This document shows, one piece after another, positions 1 through 10,130 of a stretch of 64,000 nucleotides of DNA. The stretch's first letter is position 1. Every line of letters begins with the position of its first letter. Origin of the DNA: Stomoxys calcitrans. Taxonomy: Eukaryota > Arthropoda > Insecta > Diptera > Muscidae. Below the pieces are notes generated by a model. The model was not told the origin of the DNA. It saw only the letters and a program-made list of their open reading frames with translations, and did no database searches. Location of the stretch: assembly GCF_963082655.1 (NCBI RefSeq), contig NC_081554.1, positions 56,159,869-56,223,868 on the forward strand. Direction: 5' to 3'. The position numbers were made by a program, and so were the translations under genes.

Positions 1-602
1 TTCATCCGATTTGCAGTAATTTTGCAATAAAATGGTCATCAATTAACCGATTCCCTTGACATTTGGCAGGAAGGATTTTCTCTTAACTCTCGACATTATA
101 GATAAATATCATGGAAATTAGTTCAAATTTAGATATAGCTGCCTTGTATATATATCGCCCCATTTTAATTTCTAAAGCCACAGCAAGCGCATTTATTGGC
201 ACCTCTTGCCAAAATCTTGCACAACGCTTTACTCGACGACCGCCAAAGAATCTGAGAAGTTTGCTCGAAATCGGTTCAGATTTAGATATAGCTCCCATGT
301 ATATTTCTGTCTGATTTTGAGAAATTTTGTAATAAAAAGCTCATTTGTTATCCGATTCTCTCGAAGTGAGTGAGGATTTTCTTCTGACTCTCGACATTTT
401 TGGCGAGTTTCATAGAAATCGGTTCAGATTTAGATATAGTTGTCATATATGTATATCGCCCGTTTTTCACTCCAAAAGCCACTTCAAGCGCATTTTTTTA
501 CCAATCTTGCCAAAAACTTGCACAACGCCTTTTCGACTATCACATTATCTGAGAAGATTTCTCGAAAGCGGCTCAGAATTAGATATACTTACTTTTCTTT
601 AA
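1..602 (+). repeat. Satellite-like array, ~150-bp units (family I relative)
   Basis: Four diverged units can be lined up on the landmark 'agatata' after 'ttcagattt', at about 131, 284, 432 and 581, giving spacings of 153, 148 and 149 bp. Each unit carries 'gctcccat(a/g)tatat', a 'gccaca/gccactt' stretch and a 'tcatccgat' or 'ttatccgat' stretch. The same core recurs as the cleaner 153-bp array at 2870-3960. The short open frames here change frame and have no protein similarity that I recognise. The array begins before the window edge and ends against the LINE at about 589. Confidence 0.75.
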
Positions 603-2300
603 TTCGCTTTGAAAGGCCATTTGTTCCACTAGACAAACGTAGAATAGCGTTCCAAGCGCCTCGATCTTCTGCGCTCATTCTAAAATCTCTGACACCAAGT
701 TTCGAGGTATCTACCACCACTTCATCTTTCCATCGGGCTTTTTGTCTTCCCGGTTTGCGTGTACCACCGTGTTTGCCTTCAAAAGACTTCTTTGCTGGAG
801 CTTCTTCAACCATTCTGACAACATGACCTAGCCAATGCAGCCGCTGTATTTTGATGCGTGTTTGCCAGTATTATTCTTTGCTTAATCTCAAAACTGTCAT
901 TCATGTCATTCGTTTCGGTTACGGCGGTGCCGAGGTAGATAAAGTTGCTGACTATCTCAAAGTTGTGGTTTCCAACTTTCTCCATTTTCTTTATCTGCTC
1001 GGTTGTGCAAGGCTTTTTGGGAGTTGAAACCATCCATTTCGTCTTATCTCCATTTACTGCCACACCCATTTTCACTGACTCTCTTTCGATTCTTTCAAAG
1101 GCTGCATTTACTACTTCCGGTGACCTACCTATGATGTCGATGTCGTCGTTATAGGCGAGTAGCATGTGTTCTCTTGTGATTAGTGTACCACATCCATTCA
1201 CATCTGCATCTCGTATTATCTTCTCCAGCAGGATATTAAAGAGATCACACGATGGGCTGTCTCCTTGTCTGAAACCTCGTTTGGTATTGAATGGTTCAGA
1301 GAGATTCTTTCCTATTCTAACTGAGGAACACGTATCAGCAAGTGTCCAATTATTGCAGAGCCCTATTAATTTTGCAGGGATAACAAACTCAGACATGTGT
1401 TGAAATACCTTTGGGGTAACACCTAAAGGGGTATCGAAAGCGGCCTTGATTTGTCCTTCTCAGGTCTTTTCCAGGATTTGGCGCAGTGTGAATATCTGGT
1501 CTAGGGTGGATTTACCAGGTCTAAAGCCGCATTGATAGGACCCAATTATCTAATTGACTTTAGGTTTTAATCTTTCACACAGTGCACTCGATAGTATCTT
1601 GTATGCGATGGTGAGGACACATATTTCTCTGTAGTTGGCACATTCCGTCTTGTCTACTTTCTTGTGTACGGGACATAGTATGGTGAGGTTCCAATCATCG
1701 GGTATGCATTCTTCTAGCCAGATTGCGCAGATAAGCTGATGCATATGCCTTATCAGCGTGTCTCCTCCGTTCAAAAATAGTTCAGCGGGTAACCCGTCGG
1801 CTCCTGCTGCCTTGTTCTTCTTATGTCGGGTCACTGCTACTTGAACCTCATTCTGACTAGGAGTTAAACATTCTATACCATCATCAGTGATTGGTCCTGC
1901 GGTATCCTCTTCGCCGCCAACGTCGGACATTAACAGATGGGTAAAATGTTCTATCCATATCCTCAGCATGCTGTCAGTTACCAGATTTCCTTCTTTGTCT
2001 CTGCAGGAGTATGTGCCTGCATCAAAGCCATCGGTTTGATGTTTAATTCTTTGGTAGAATTTTCGGACTTCATTCTGACTCCTGTACATCTCTATTTGCT
2101 CACACTCACATCTTTTCATTTCCTTTTTCTTTCTGCGGAATAGACGTTTCTCCTCTGTGCCTTTCTTCCGATACCTCTCCTTCATCTGGCGCGTTGCTAC
2201 TGATCGCAGGGGTGCTCTATATGTCGCATTCTTGACTTCAGTAACATTTCGACACTCTTGATCGTACCATGGGTTTCTTGGAGGAGGCTTCCGGGAAGAA
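589..2300 (-). mobile_element. LINE family A: truncated non-LTR retrotransposon with reverse transcriptase
   Basis: Read from high to low coordinates, the translation gives the EN-RT linker (PWYDQECRNVTEVKNA), then the RT start (KKNKAAGADGLPAELF, about 1815-1780), then YQCGFRPGKSTLDQIFTLRQ at about 1540-1480, which contains stops between the two longer frames. The next frame (806-1396) has GFRQGDSPSCDLFNILLEK, the active-site box LAYNDDIDII at about 1129-1160, and the fingers-to-thumb block VNGDKTKWM...FIYLGTAV. After ILAN near 870 about 100 residues usual in this class are missing, and the sequence rejoins in another frame at TRIKIQRLHWLGHVVRM, then GRQKARWKDEVV...DRGAWNAIL at 600-770. This tail is typical of LINEs with a C-terminal GRxxxRWxD motif. 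The element is 5'-truncated at about 2300 where a satellite motif starts. Both catalytic Asp of the YxDD box remain, but stops, a frameshift and an internal deletion make it a pseudogene. I do not assign a clade. Confidence 0.9.
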
Positions 2301-2530
2301 TTAGATATAGCTCCCATATATATGTTCATCAGATTTTGGTTAATTTGCAATAATTTTGCCATTTGTCAACCGTAGTTACTACAGTTTGAACATATTTGCT
2401 CGAAATGTGGTAGGGATTGTTTAATAATGCAAGTTGCAATTTTGCCCACTAAGGAACAGGGGCAAACTGGATTGTTTAATAACCTATCTGAAAACGTCCG
2501 GCGAGGTCCATCAAAATTGGTTCCCACTTT
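2301..2530. repeat. Fragments of satellite and SINE sequence
   Basis: The stretch starts with a family-I piece ('agatatagctcccatatata', 2302-2322) that abuts the broken 5' end of the LINE. At about 2427-2470 there is a short match to the SINE 3' part in reverse orientation ('gcaattttgcccactaagga'). No gene is seen. Confidence 0.5.
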
Positions 2531-4140
2531 GTACCTATAGGGTAGATGTAGGGTATTATAAAGTCAGCACCGCCAGACTTTTGCCTTTCCTTACTGAATT
2601 TATTTTGATTTAGTTTTTATACCCTACACCATCACTGTGGTACAGGGTATTATAAGTTTGTGCACTTGTTTGCAACGCTAAGAAGGAGAAGAGCTGGACC
2701 CATTGTTAAGTATACCGATTGGCTTAGAATTACTTCCTGATTCGATTTATCTATATCCGTCTGTTCGTCTGTATTCTTTTGATCAACGTACAGGTCGCAT
2801 TTATACTCGCATTTATACAGTCATGAAATTTTGCATATATCACTTCTTTGGCCCAAGGACGAACGCTGTTGGTTTTGAAAATCGGTTCAGATGTAGCTCC
2901 CAAATATATCTTGCATCCGATATGGCCTTTTAAGACTGTAGAAGCCACAATTTTGGTCCAACTTTACCAAATTTAGCACGAGGTGTTTTATTTGGCGTCT
3001 GCATATGTGTGCAATATTTCATGGTAATCGATTCAGATTTAGATATAGCTCTCATATATATCTTTCATCCGATATGGCCTTTTATAGCTGTAGAAGCCAC
3101 AATTTTGGTCCAATCTTTAGCAAATTTAGCACAATGTGCTTTATTTGACGTCTACTTATGTGTGCAAAATTTCGTCAAAATCGGTTCAGATTTGCATATA
3201 GCTCCCATATATATCTTCATCCGATATGGAATTTTAAGGCTGTAGCAGCCACAATTTTGGTCCAATCTTTACCAAATTTAACACCAGGTGTTTTATTTGG
3301 CGTGTACATATGTGTGCAAAATTTCATAAAAATCGATTCAGATTTAGATATAGCTCCCATATATATCTCTCATCCGATATGGCCTTTTAAGACTGTAGAA
3401 GCCACAATTTTGATCCAATCTTTACCAAATTTAGCACGAAGTGTCCTATTTGGCGTGTACATATGTGTGCAAAATTTCATGAAAATCGATTCAGATTTAG
3501 ATATAGCTCCCATATATATCTTTCATCCGATATGGCCTTTTAAGAGTGTGGAAGCCACAATTTTGGTTCAATCTTTACAATATTTAGCATGAGGTGTTTT
3601 ATTTGGCGTCTTAAGATGTGTGCCTAATTTCATGAAAATCTATTCAGATTTAGATATAGCTCCCATATATATCATTCATCCGATATGGCCTTTTAAAGCT
3701 GTAGAAGCAACAATTTTGGTTCAATCTTTACAAGATTTAGCATGAGGTGTTTCATTTGGCGTACCAATACATGTGCAAAATTTCAAAAAAAAATCGGTCC
3801 TGATTTAGATATAGCTCCCATATATATATTTCATCCGACAAGCCACAATTTTGGTGAAATCTCTACAATATTGGGTGTGAGATATTATATATGACGTCCT
3901 AGATTTAGATATTGCTCCCATAAATAACTTTTATCCGATATGACTTTTTTAGGCTGTTTGTTCTATCGTAAGAAAATCATACAAGGTTTTATTCGATATT
4001 TCAAGAGGTGTGCAACATTTAAGTCTGACTAGACTTGGAGATGAGTTCTATATATTAAAATTAGTATGTAGACTAGTTGGTGTAGTGTATTATATAGTCG
4101 GCTCCGCCCGAATTTTGCCTTTCCTTACTGGTTTTTTAGT
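2530..4140 (+). repeat. Composite repeat family I: hairpin module, CTGTC seed and 153-bp tandem array
   Basis: The left part has an inverted repeat around 2618-2655 (ATACCCTACACCATCAC...GTGGTACAGGGTAT). A degenerate ctatatccgtctgttcgtct seed follows at about 2751-2772. From about 2870 a tandem array begins. The landmark 'agatatagct' falls at 3041, 3194 (as gcatatagct), 3346, 3499, 3652, 3807 and 3907, which are spacings of 153, 152, 153, 153, 155 and about 100. The last unit is shortened. A ~52-bp direct repeat lies at both ends (about 2548-2600 and 4079-4131; shared core 'ttttgcctttccttactg'). It is non-coding; the frames within it are by-products of the period being a multiple of three. Confidence 0.8.
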
Positions 4141-5330
4141 TGGTTTTGTTTTATTTTATAATTTTAATTTAATTTATTGTATTTTATTATTATATTTTCA
4201 TTTATTTTATGTTACTGCATTTTGTGTTATTCGTTTTTATTTTATTTTTTTATGTCATTATTCTTTTCAATTTATATAAATTTTTATTTTATTAATATAT
4301 ATTTTTTTATATTTTGACACTTGTTTTTTTTGTTTTGTTATTTTTTTATTTTTTAACTTAAATTTATTTCATTATTGTTCATTTAATTTCTTTTTATTTG
4401 GGAAAGTGTGGCCTAATCTGGCCACATACAATATATGAGTTTTATTATTTCTCTCCGGCGGCCCATGGTGCGTATGAAATTTTTAATTTCTTCCAACCAC
4501 ATAATTACCATGTTGCGTATACGTACCCCTGGCCCCATTTATACTTTGAAATTGTATCAAATTGCTATTAAATCCTTTTAAATCCGCTCTTAAACTTTAA
4601 TCGCGTTAAGATAAAATCAATCGACAATGCAAAATTGTTCTCCTTCAAACAATCAACCAAAGAGTCTTAAATGCGCCATTGAATTTGCAAATAATTTACT
4701 TATACTAAAATTTCATTAAATTCATTTTGAAATAATTACAAAACAATTTGCATAGGATTTTTCTTAAATTACAGTGAATCTTTTAATATCCTTAACTCCT
4801 TAAATAGATTTTCGTATACTTTTGTTTCAATTTGCTATGCTTATGAAGTCATTGCCTAAAGTATATGGCCTTTGAAATTCTTAAGCATACCTGAATTAAG
4901 GCATTTTATGTTTGGTCAATGAGAAGAGAGCTTAAGAACTATTAATAGAAAAATTGCAACATAAATGATTCTCTGTAGATTGAGGTCACAAAGCGTTTTA
5001 AAATTTTTTCATACAAATTTAAAGAGGATTTTGCTTCATTGATGATTGTGATTGTTTCATGAAAGGACTTAAAGACTCAATACAATGAGATATTCACTTA
5101 ATTTATGTTGTGAAAAGTTAAAGGTTGTTCAATAGTAATCACATCTCAAAGGAGCATCATAAATTAGGGTAATGAGTTCAATTTTAAATTGCCTATGATA
5201 TTTGGGTTTAAACATACGTTTGTCTTTAAAGTGATGAAATCCTTGTGGAATGTAAGTACCACCTCCAAATACTTTCATTGCCGTTAATTTTGGGAAGGAT
5301 ATTGGGCTATCTTGATAACTGCCAGGTGAA
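4141..5330. other. AT-rich intron-like sequence without a gene
   Basis: The first 280 bp are T-rich. 'ggtgcgtatga' at 4467-4477 and 'tgcgtatacg' at 4514-4523 match the inverted-repeat motif that recurs at 28-47 kb. The sequence 'ttatttctctccgg' just upstream (about 4445-4457) recurs near 36332. A hydrophobic open frame at 4010-4279 is a product of the T-rich run and is not supported as a gene. Nothing else is recognised. Confidence 0.6.
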
Positions 5331-5545
5331 CGTTAGGTTAGGTAAGGTTGAAAAGAGGGTGCGGCTATAAATCAGCCTCATGCGACTATGGACATACACC
5401 TCAGCCAGTAATCGGCTTGTTGTACGCTCTAAATAATAAAAAAAGTAACCTTGAAAAGATGGACGATGGACGCTACTCGCAACGTTAAAAGGGCCTTTTA
5501 GAATGTTAATCCCGCTGTAACCATGCAAAGCAATCCTGTGTATCG
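5331..5545 (-). mobile_element. 3' tail of an RNase H LINE, reverse orientation
   Basis: The segment opens with gttaggttaggtaaggttg at 5333-5351, which is the complement of the CCTAACCTAACC tail seen at the end of the LINE at 35.9 kb. The shared 3'UTR blocks follow: 'cagccagtaatcggcttgtt' and the AGCGTACAACAAGCC-like box, then 'aagtaacct'. Only the untranslated tail is present, so this is a 5'-truncated insertion. Confidence 0.75.
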
Positions 5546-5589
5546 CCCATAAAGAGCGAAGGCAGACAAAAGTTTCGATCTGTCATCAT

Positions 5590-5884
5590 CATTTACGGAA
5601 AACATTTTTTTGTCCCTATTTTCAAAAATTTTGGGTGACTTGGCGAGGTTGAGAAGCAATCACCAGTTCTGATTGATTTTAACTTGGCAAAATCCAAACT
5701 TGCGCACAAAACTCCCCGCGTTGTCACCTGGTTAGCTATCTTCAACATTCGTTGATGGTAAAGAGCAAAAATGAGCCACGAAGAAGATTGAAAACGGAAC
5801 CTCTTTATATTGACGAACCGGGCAAACGTTTTAAGGACCATGACTTGCGTATCTACACCTGGAATGTATGAACTCTTTATAGGT
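5590..5884 (+). mobile_element. LINE family A-like 5' fragment: start of the endonuclease domain
   Basis: In the + direction the sequence reads into EPLYIDEPGKRFKDHDLRIYTWNV at about 5800-5872. The peptide (R)IYTWNV followed by a T-L-Y-like stretch is the usual start of the apurinic-type endonuclease of LINEs; the Asn of TWN is a catalytic-site residue. An in-frame stop follows WNV, and the sequence runs straight into SINE sequence at 5884. The upstream 200 bp would be 5'UTR. The family-A assignment is inferred only from resemblance to the usual N-terminus of that class. Confidence 0.55.
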
Positions 5885-6205
5885 TTTGCCCTCCTAATGC
5901 TGGCGACATTTGTGAGTTAAGCGCTTAAACAGTTTGCCAATACCGATGCCTAAGTAACATATTTGCAATGGACTAGTTCTTAGTAGAGGCCAATTCCAAT
6001 TGGTCTTCCTGGTAATATATTGTAGATGGTGTGTCATGACATCCAAATCAGTCATAAACGTTATGTAGCTCCTATTTAAATTTATATACCGAATTGACTT
6101 CTTTGGTCCATAGGGATATAATCAATTTTTAATTTCTCTGGTGGTATTCCAACTGCTCCTGTTCCTTAATGGAATGTTCATGGACAAATTTGCATTTGCA
6201 TTCTG
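5884..6205 (+). mobile_element. SINE fragments (tRNA-derived SINE, head missing)
   Basis: 5884-5915 matches the SINE body ('tttgccctcctaatgctggc', then 'gacatttgtgag'). 6145-6205 matches its 3' end ('ctgttccttaatggaatgtt', then 'catggacaaatttgcat'). The 230 bp between contain a piece of satellite sequence (about 6060-6120). The tRNA-like head is absent. This may be one insertion interrupted later, or two pieces. Confidence 0.6.
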
Positions 6206-6700
6206 CTTAACTTTCTAAATCTCAGACCAGTCTGGTCCAAATCAGAGGAAAAAGAGGCTCATTATCCTGAATCGGAGAATAGTTCTTTGACAAGTGAGGA
6301 CATACCTTGACGTTGAGCTAAAATTCAAGTAATTGAGTCCAATTCATCTCTGTGGACGGCCAGGAGCCAGTAACTCTTCAACTATGATGAGTTAAAGAAC
6401 ATGACCAAAAAAGTCCCAGCTGCTCTACCAGCGGTGAGATTGAGATATGCAGTGCGTAGCACTGTATCTTCCAAGAAACCATTCTACGAAGCTTAAACCG
6501 GGGGCAGTGCTTTCGTAGTTAACGCCGATGGTTCTGTTCTTGCATTGGACTCTGAGTGGATGTTGTATGTGCAAAATAACTGAGAAGGTACATCGGTGGT
6601 GCTTATCTAGTGGGCAAAGAAGAGTACACAGAGGGAGGCTATGAATTTCATTTCTGAAGGGGTAGAACATGTTGTTCTTGTTTTAGACATACATGTGCGT
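6206..6700. other. Decayed sequence, probably LINE-derived, no gene assigned
   Basis: Base composition is like the LINE that follows, but I cannot align recognisable endonuclease motifs with confidence. The reverse frame at 6425-6670 shows no known domain. Confidence 0.3.
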
Positions 6701-7470
6701 GTGAAGAGGGGGTAGGGATTCCTGATCAGCCTTTGGGAAAGCTTGATCGCTCCGATACATGCAACCTATCGCAATAGAAACAATGCATTAGACATCATTT
6801 TGTGCGGTGGTGGCATGTCCGGAACGGGTGTCCCCACGACAAAGCAATCATGATGGACACCAAAACTAAAGGTATTTAGGAGGGAAAACTGAAAGCTCTT
6901 TAAAAAGGCGAAGAGAGAGAACATGGTAGAGGGCTAGAACGAATATCGTAAGGACCTGAGCAGGTTCAAAAAGGAGACGATGAGTGCGACATGCAAATCG
7001 TGGGCGAAATTCTACGTAGAATTAGAGGGCACGAGTGAAGAATCTAGATTGCACTAAGTGCTGTCCAAGGATCCTAGCATCCCAAGCTCTATGAAGAGAG
7101 AAGACGAGACCCACACCGAGAGCAACCAGGAGAGGGTGGAACTACTGATGGAGACACATTTTGCAGGCAATCAGGAAGAGCACGACAATTAGGACATCGT
7201 AATACTCACAAGGGCTGTATCCATTAAAGATTTCATCGGTGACATCGTTGACGAGAAGAAGACAGTGTGGGCGATTCACACATTCCATCCGTTTAAATCG
7301 GCCGGATCAGACGGGATCATTACGGCGCTGCTGCAAGAGTCCCGTGGGTGCCAAGCCGGGCATTGTCCTACACACAAAGGGCATGGAGGGTGATCAGGAT
7401 GGTATTTATCCCCAAGGGGGGAAAAATATACCACAGTACTGCAAGATTATAGGTCAATCAGTCTATTATA
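6700..7470 (+). mobile_element. LINE family B1: endonuclease end, linker and RT start (decayed)
   Basis: Near 6778-6840 the + strand reads TYRNRNNALDIILCGGG, like the end of a LINE endonuclease. At 6900-7200 a basic linker reads MSATCKSWAKFYVELEGTSE and ERVELLMETHFAGN, with stops between. The RT entry follows at about 7265-7330 (VWAIHTFHPFKSAGSDGIIT, cf. SFKPFKSPGPDGIF in relatives), then QDGIYPQGGKNIPQY. It is split by a MITE at 7471-7715 and continues beyond. Several in-frame stops and shifts rule out function. Confidence 0.8.
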
Positions 7471-7715
7471 TGGGTTGCCCAAAAAGTAATTGCGGATTTT
7501 TTAAAAGAAAGTAAATGCATTTTTAATAAAACTTAGAATGAACTTTAATCAAATATATTTTTTTACACTTTTTTTCTAAAGCAAGCTAAAAGTAACAGCT
7601 GATAACTGACATAATGCAATTACTGAAAGAATACAATTACAGAGTCACAAGCTGTGAAAAAATTTGTCAACGCCGACTATATGAAAAATCCGCAATTACT
7701 TTTTGGGCAACCCAA
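7471..7715 (+). mobile_element. Mariner-type MITE, copy 1
   Basis: A 245-bp non-coding element with terminal inverted repeats. The left end begins TGGGTTGCCCAAAAAGTAAT (one T short of the usual TTGGG) and the right end closes ATTACTTTTTGGGCAACCCA plus A. TA dinucleotides flank both ends. The interior has the marker 'aagcaagctaaaagtaacag' and no open frame. The AAAAGTAATTGCGG core of the TIR resembles the cecropia/Hsmar1 group of mariner ends. It sits inside the family-B1 LINE. Confidence 0.92.
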
Positions 7716-7719
7716 TAGT

Positions 7720-8251
7720 TTAACCTTCTAAAAACACTAGAAAGAATGGTTGACCTGAAGTTGAGGGACGGACCGATACCGGAGAATTGCAGTGGGGCGC
7801 AATGTGCATACCTCAAGCGGAGATGGTGGAGACGGCCCTACATGAAGTGGTACGAGAGGTCAAAATGTTTCTCCAACAGAAGGAGTACACCATGGCGGCC
7901 TTCCTCGATATGGGGGGTGGGGGGGCATTTAAAAACGTAGAAATGAGTCGATCGTCGCCGCCCCCAACCACATGAGAGTCCAACCGACTGTCTCCCGGTG
8001 GAGAATATTTTGCTTCATGGCAGAATTATTAGTACGGACTGGTGGTCAGAAGGCGTGTGACAAGGGATGTGCCTAAATGAGGGGTGTTCTCTCCGAACCT
8101 CTGGAACCTGGTGATAAACAAATTACTATTGGATCTCAAAGGAGATGGCGTGAAACTAATCGTATATGGGAACGACGTCATTCAATTGATTCAAGGCAAA
8201 TTTCTGTCGACGATCAGCGAGATTATGGAAATGGTCCCTGCGTGAACATCA
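7720..8251 (+). mobile_element. LINE family B1: RT palm region (continued)
   Basis: The frame after the MITE reads QAEMVETALHEVVREVKMF and YTMAAFLDMGGGGAFKNV (consensus in relatives: FLDIEGAFNNV). Further on the nucleotides encode GDGVKLIVYGNDVIQLIQG at about 8144-8200. The RT active-site box, normally YADD, is YGND at 8165-8176, so the first catalytic Asp is Asn. Frame changes occur at 7915-7925 (a run of G) and near 8070. The element is inactive. Confidence 0.8.
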
Positions 8252-8920
8252 GGAAAACATCATTGATGGTTATCCCCTTACAAATGCTGGCGACAGTAGT
8301 AAGGTATCTTTAACAAGAGGTGCCGCTTAGCGGCACGTCGCACAGTGGGAGAAAGGGTAGAGATATCCCTTTGAAATTTGGAATGGTTGGAGCTAAGGTT
8401 TTCACCTCACCACGGCATTTCGAAAAATTGTTTGGGCTGCCAAATCTCCATTTGTAGTCCTATTTTCACATATCTTTTTTGCTGGATAGTGCTCAAAATT
8501 CCTACAAAAATGTCAACACCATATGTCAACTGGAAATATACGAGTTTTTATTTTTATTTGTTGAAATTTTGGCAGAGATTGGCTTCGTATTTTGCAAATT
8601 ACGAAGTCATTTGTGGTTCGATTTTCATTTTTGTAACAACAATATGTGAATTTTTTCAACATAGGGCCTCAGCTCTAACCATTCAAAATTTCAAATTGAT
8701 ATCTCTACCCGCTCTCTCTCACACGACATACTAGTTTTTTATCAGTTTTTTTCTATTTTCTCCCACGGTGCTTCGTTCGAACTCGGCATAAAAAAGGAGG
8801 CTCCACAAATACTTGAGACCCCATAAAACTGGAATAGGATTCCACTCATTGATATGTGAGAAGTTTGCCACTATTCCTTAAAGGAATGTTCATGAGCAAA
8901 ATGTGCAATTTTACACTGAC
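8252..8920 (+). mobile_element. SINE copy split by a TIR element
   Basis: The left part (8252-8337) has 'cccttacaaatgctggcgac' and the start of the 'gccg..gcggcac' region. The right part (8774-8920) continues exactly where the SINE consensus does: 'cttcgttcgaactcggcata', then 'aaaaaggaggct' and the 3' block 'ttccttaaaggaatgttcat'. The 436 bp between are a separate inverted-repeat element. The SINE itself interrupts the family-B1 LINE, which resumes at about 8925. Confidence 0.75.
8338..8773 (+). mobile_element. Non-autonomous TIR element (hAT-like ends), full length
   Basis: The left end reads CACAGTGGGAGAAA, then GGTAGAGATATCCCTTTGAA and the block 'tttggaatggttggagctaa'. The right end is its inverted complement: 'gcctcagctctaaccattca', 'gatatctctacccgctctct' and TTTTCTCCCACGGTG. 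The inverted regions extend over roughly 60-100 bp at each side with an insertion on the right. The interior is AT-rich with no transposase. CAGTGGGAG ends suggest a hAT-type element, but the target duplication is too worn to decide. Partial relatives lie at 14636-14813, 20585-20815 and 40430-40532. Confidence 0.7.
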
Positions 8921-8924
8921 GGCT

Positions 8925-9983
8925 GAGAGGACCATTCTGCAGTTGTCAAGGGAGGTGATATACCTAGACCTAGTCCTCGATTCGAAACTGTCCCGGATAA
9001 GGAATGCGGAGAAAAGATGCTGAAAGGCGATGTGCGCCTTCTACTCCTACAAAGGAATGTTCGCAAAAATTGGGGAGTCTGAAGTTGATATACCGGATGT
9101 ACACGGCCAATGCCAACATATGGAGCACTGGTATGGTGGAAGGCTGTGGAGAAGAGTATACGGACCCAGGAACTTCGAAACGTACCGAGATTGGCCTAGG
9201 TCGGTATTAAGGTGGCGTTAAGAATAACACCGCAGGCAAGTCAGAAGGTGATGACGAATTTACAACCTATTGAGGTTTATATTCGGGGCTGTGCCGCTAA
9301 GGTGGCGCTTAGACTGAGGGAACTTGGCATACTGAGAGAAGACGGATACGACCACAGATATATTCTGGAGGCCATAGATGCAGGAAATAGTTAGGGGAGG
9401 GTCTCAGACTTTCCGTCTCCAAGACCAAATCGCGAAAGGTGGTTTCGGATTCGCTTAACCTGAGAGGGTGACTGCTGTGTTAGAGTTGGATGAGACTTCG
9501 GTCTTCACTGTCAGCATAGGTATATCAGTAAGATTGCCGGACGAGTGATCGATCTTTCAGCCAGAGGCCTTTACGTTGGCTGCAAAGCAGATCCGGTGGA
9601 TCAACCTGGCGGCTCTAAAGTCCTTGAATTCAAAGACGATAAGATCAAAGCGTGTGACAGAGTGTTTGGAAGCCCTGAACGGGCTCCTGACTCATGACGT
9701 TGTGTTTACATGGGTTTCGGGACACATTGGAGTCCTAAGAAATGAGAAGGTGGACGAGTGTGTCAGAAATGGATTCTCCACGGCAGGCAGACCTGCAGTC
9801 GGTCTTGCACACTTGCTTTTTTTCGAACTACTGAACATAGTAAAGCGAGGCGATGGACACTCTGGCCAACTGTTGACAGGAAGAGGACGAGGAAATAGCT
9901 GGGCCTTGATAAAGATCACAGATTAGGATTACGGGAGTCATAATTGGACAATGTTCGATAGGCATTATGGCCGCGCGCATGGA
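8925..9983 (+). mobile_element. LINE family B1: thumb, RNase H and C-terminal part (decayed)
   Basis: The LINE resumes with LSREVIYLDLVLDSKLSR at about 8947-9000, then the CAFYSYKGMFAKI block (9030-9070), the thumb sequence ending in AAKVALRLRELGILREDG (9282-9350), and an RNase H remnant at 9576-9926. In the last, SLNSKTIRSKRVTECLEALN and DVVFTWVSGHIGVLRNEKVD match the second half of LINE RNase H domains. The typical catalytic region upstream is broken by stops. It ends where SINE sequence begins at 9984. Confidence 0.8.
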
Positions 9984-10130
9984 GGCACTGCGGCACGCCG
10001 TTCAGCCTCTGTTTTTAAAAAGGATATCCCTTATCATGGAGTTTATACTGGTATCAGACAACACTCATTGATATGAAAGAAGGTTGTCCTTGCTCGTTAA
10101 TAGACTGTTCATGGGCAAATTTGAAATTTT
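9984..10130 (+). mobile_element. SINE 3' fragment
   Basis: The sequence 'ggcactgcggcacgccgttc' at 9984-10003 is followed by 'ccttatcatggagttt', 'cactcattgatatga' and 'ttaatagactgttcatgggc', which is the order of the SINE 3' half. The tRNA-like head is missing. Confidence 0.7.

Noticed and set aside
2870..3960. CRISPR-like regular repeats
   Set aside because: The 153-bp units are repeated over their whole length with no variable spacers, and the sequence is eukaryotic.
4010..4279. 89-codon hydrophobic frame
   Set aside because: It begins in satellite sequence and continues through a T-rich run; the Phe/Tyr/Leu richness is compositional.
7915..7925. G-run as a programmed frameshift site in the LINE
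   Set aside because: The element has many other stops and a mutated active site, so the run is more simply a decay product or sequencing-prone tract.
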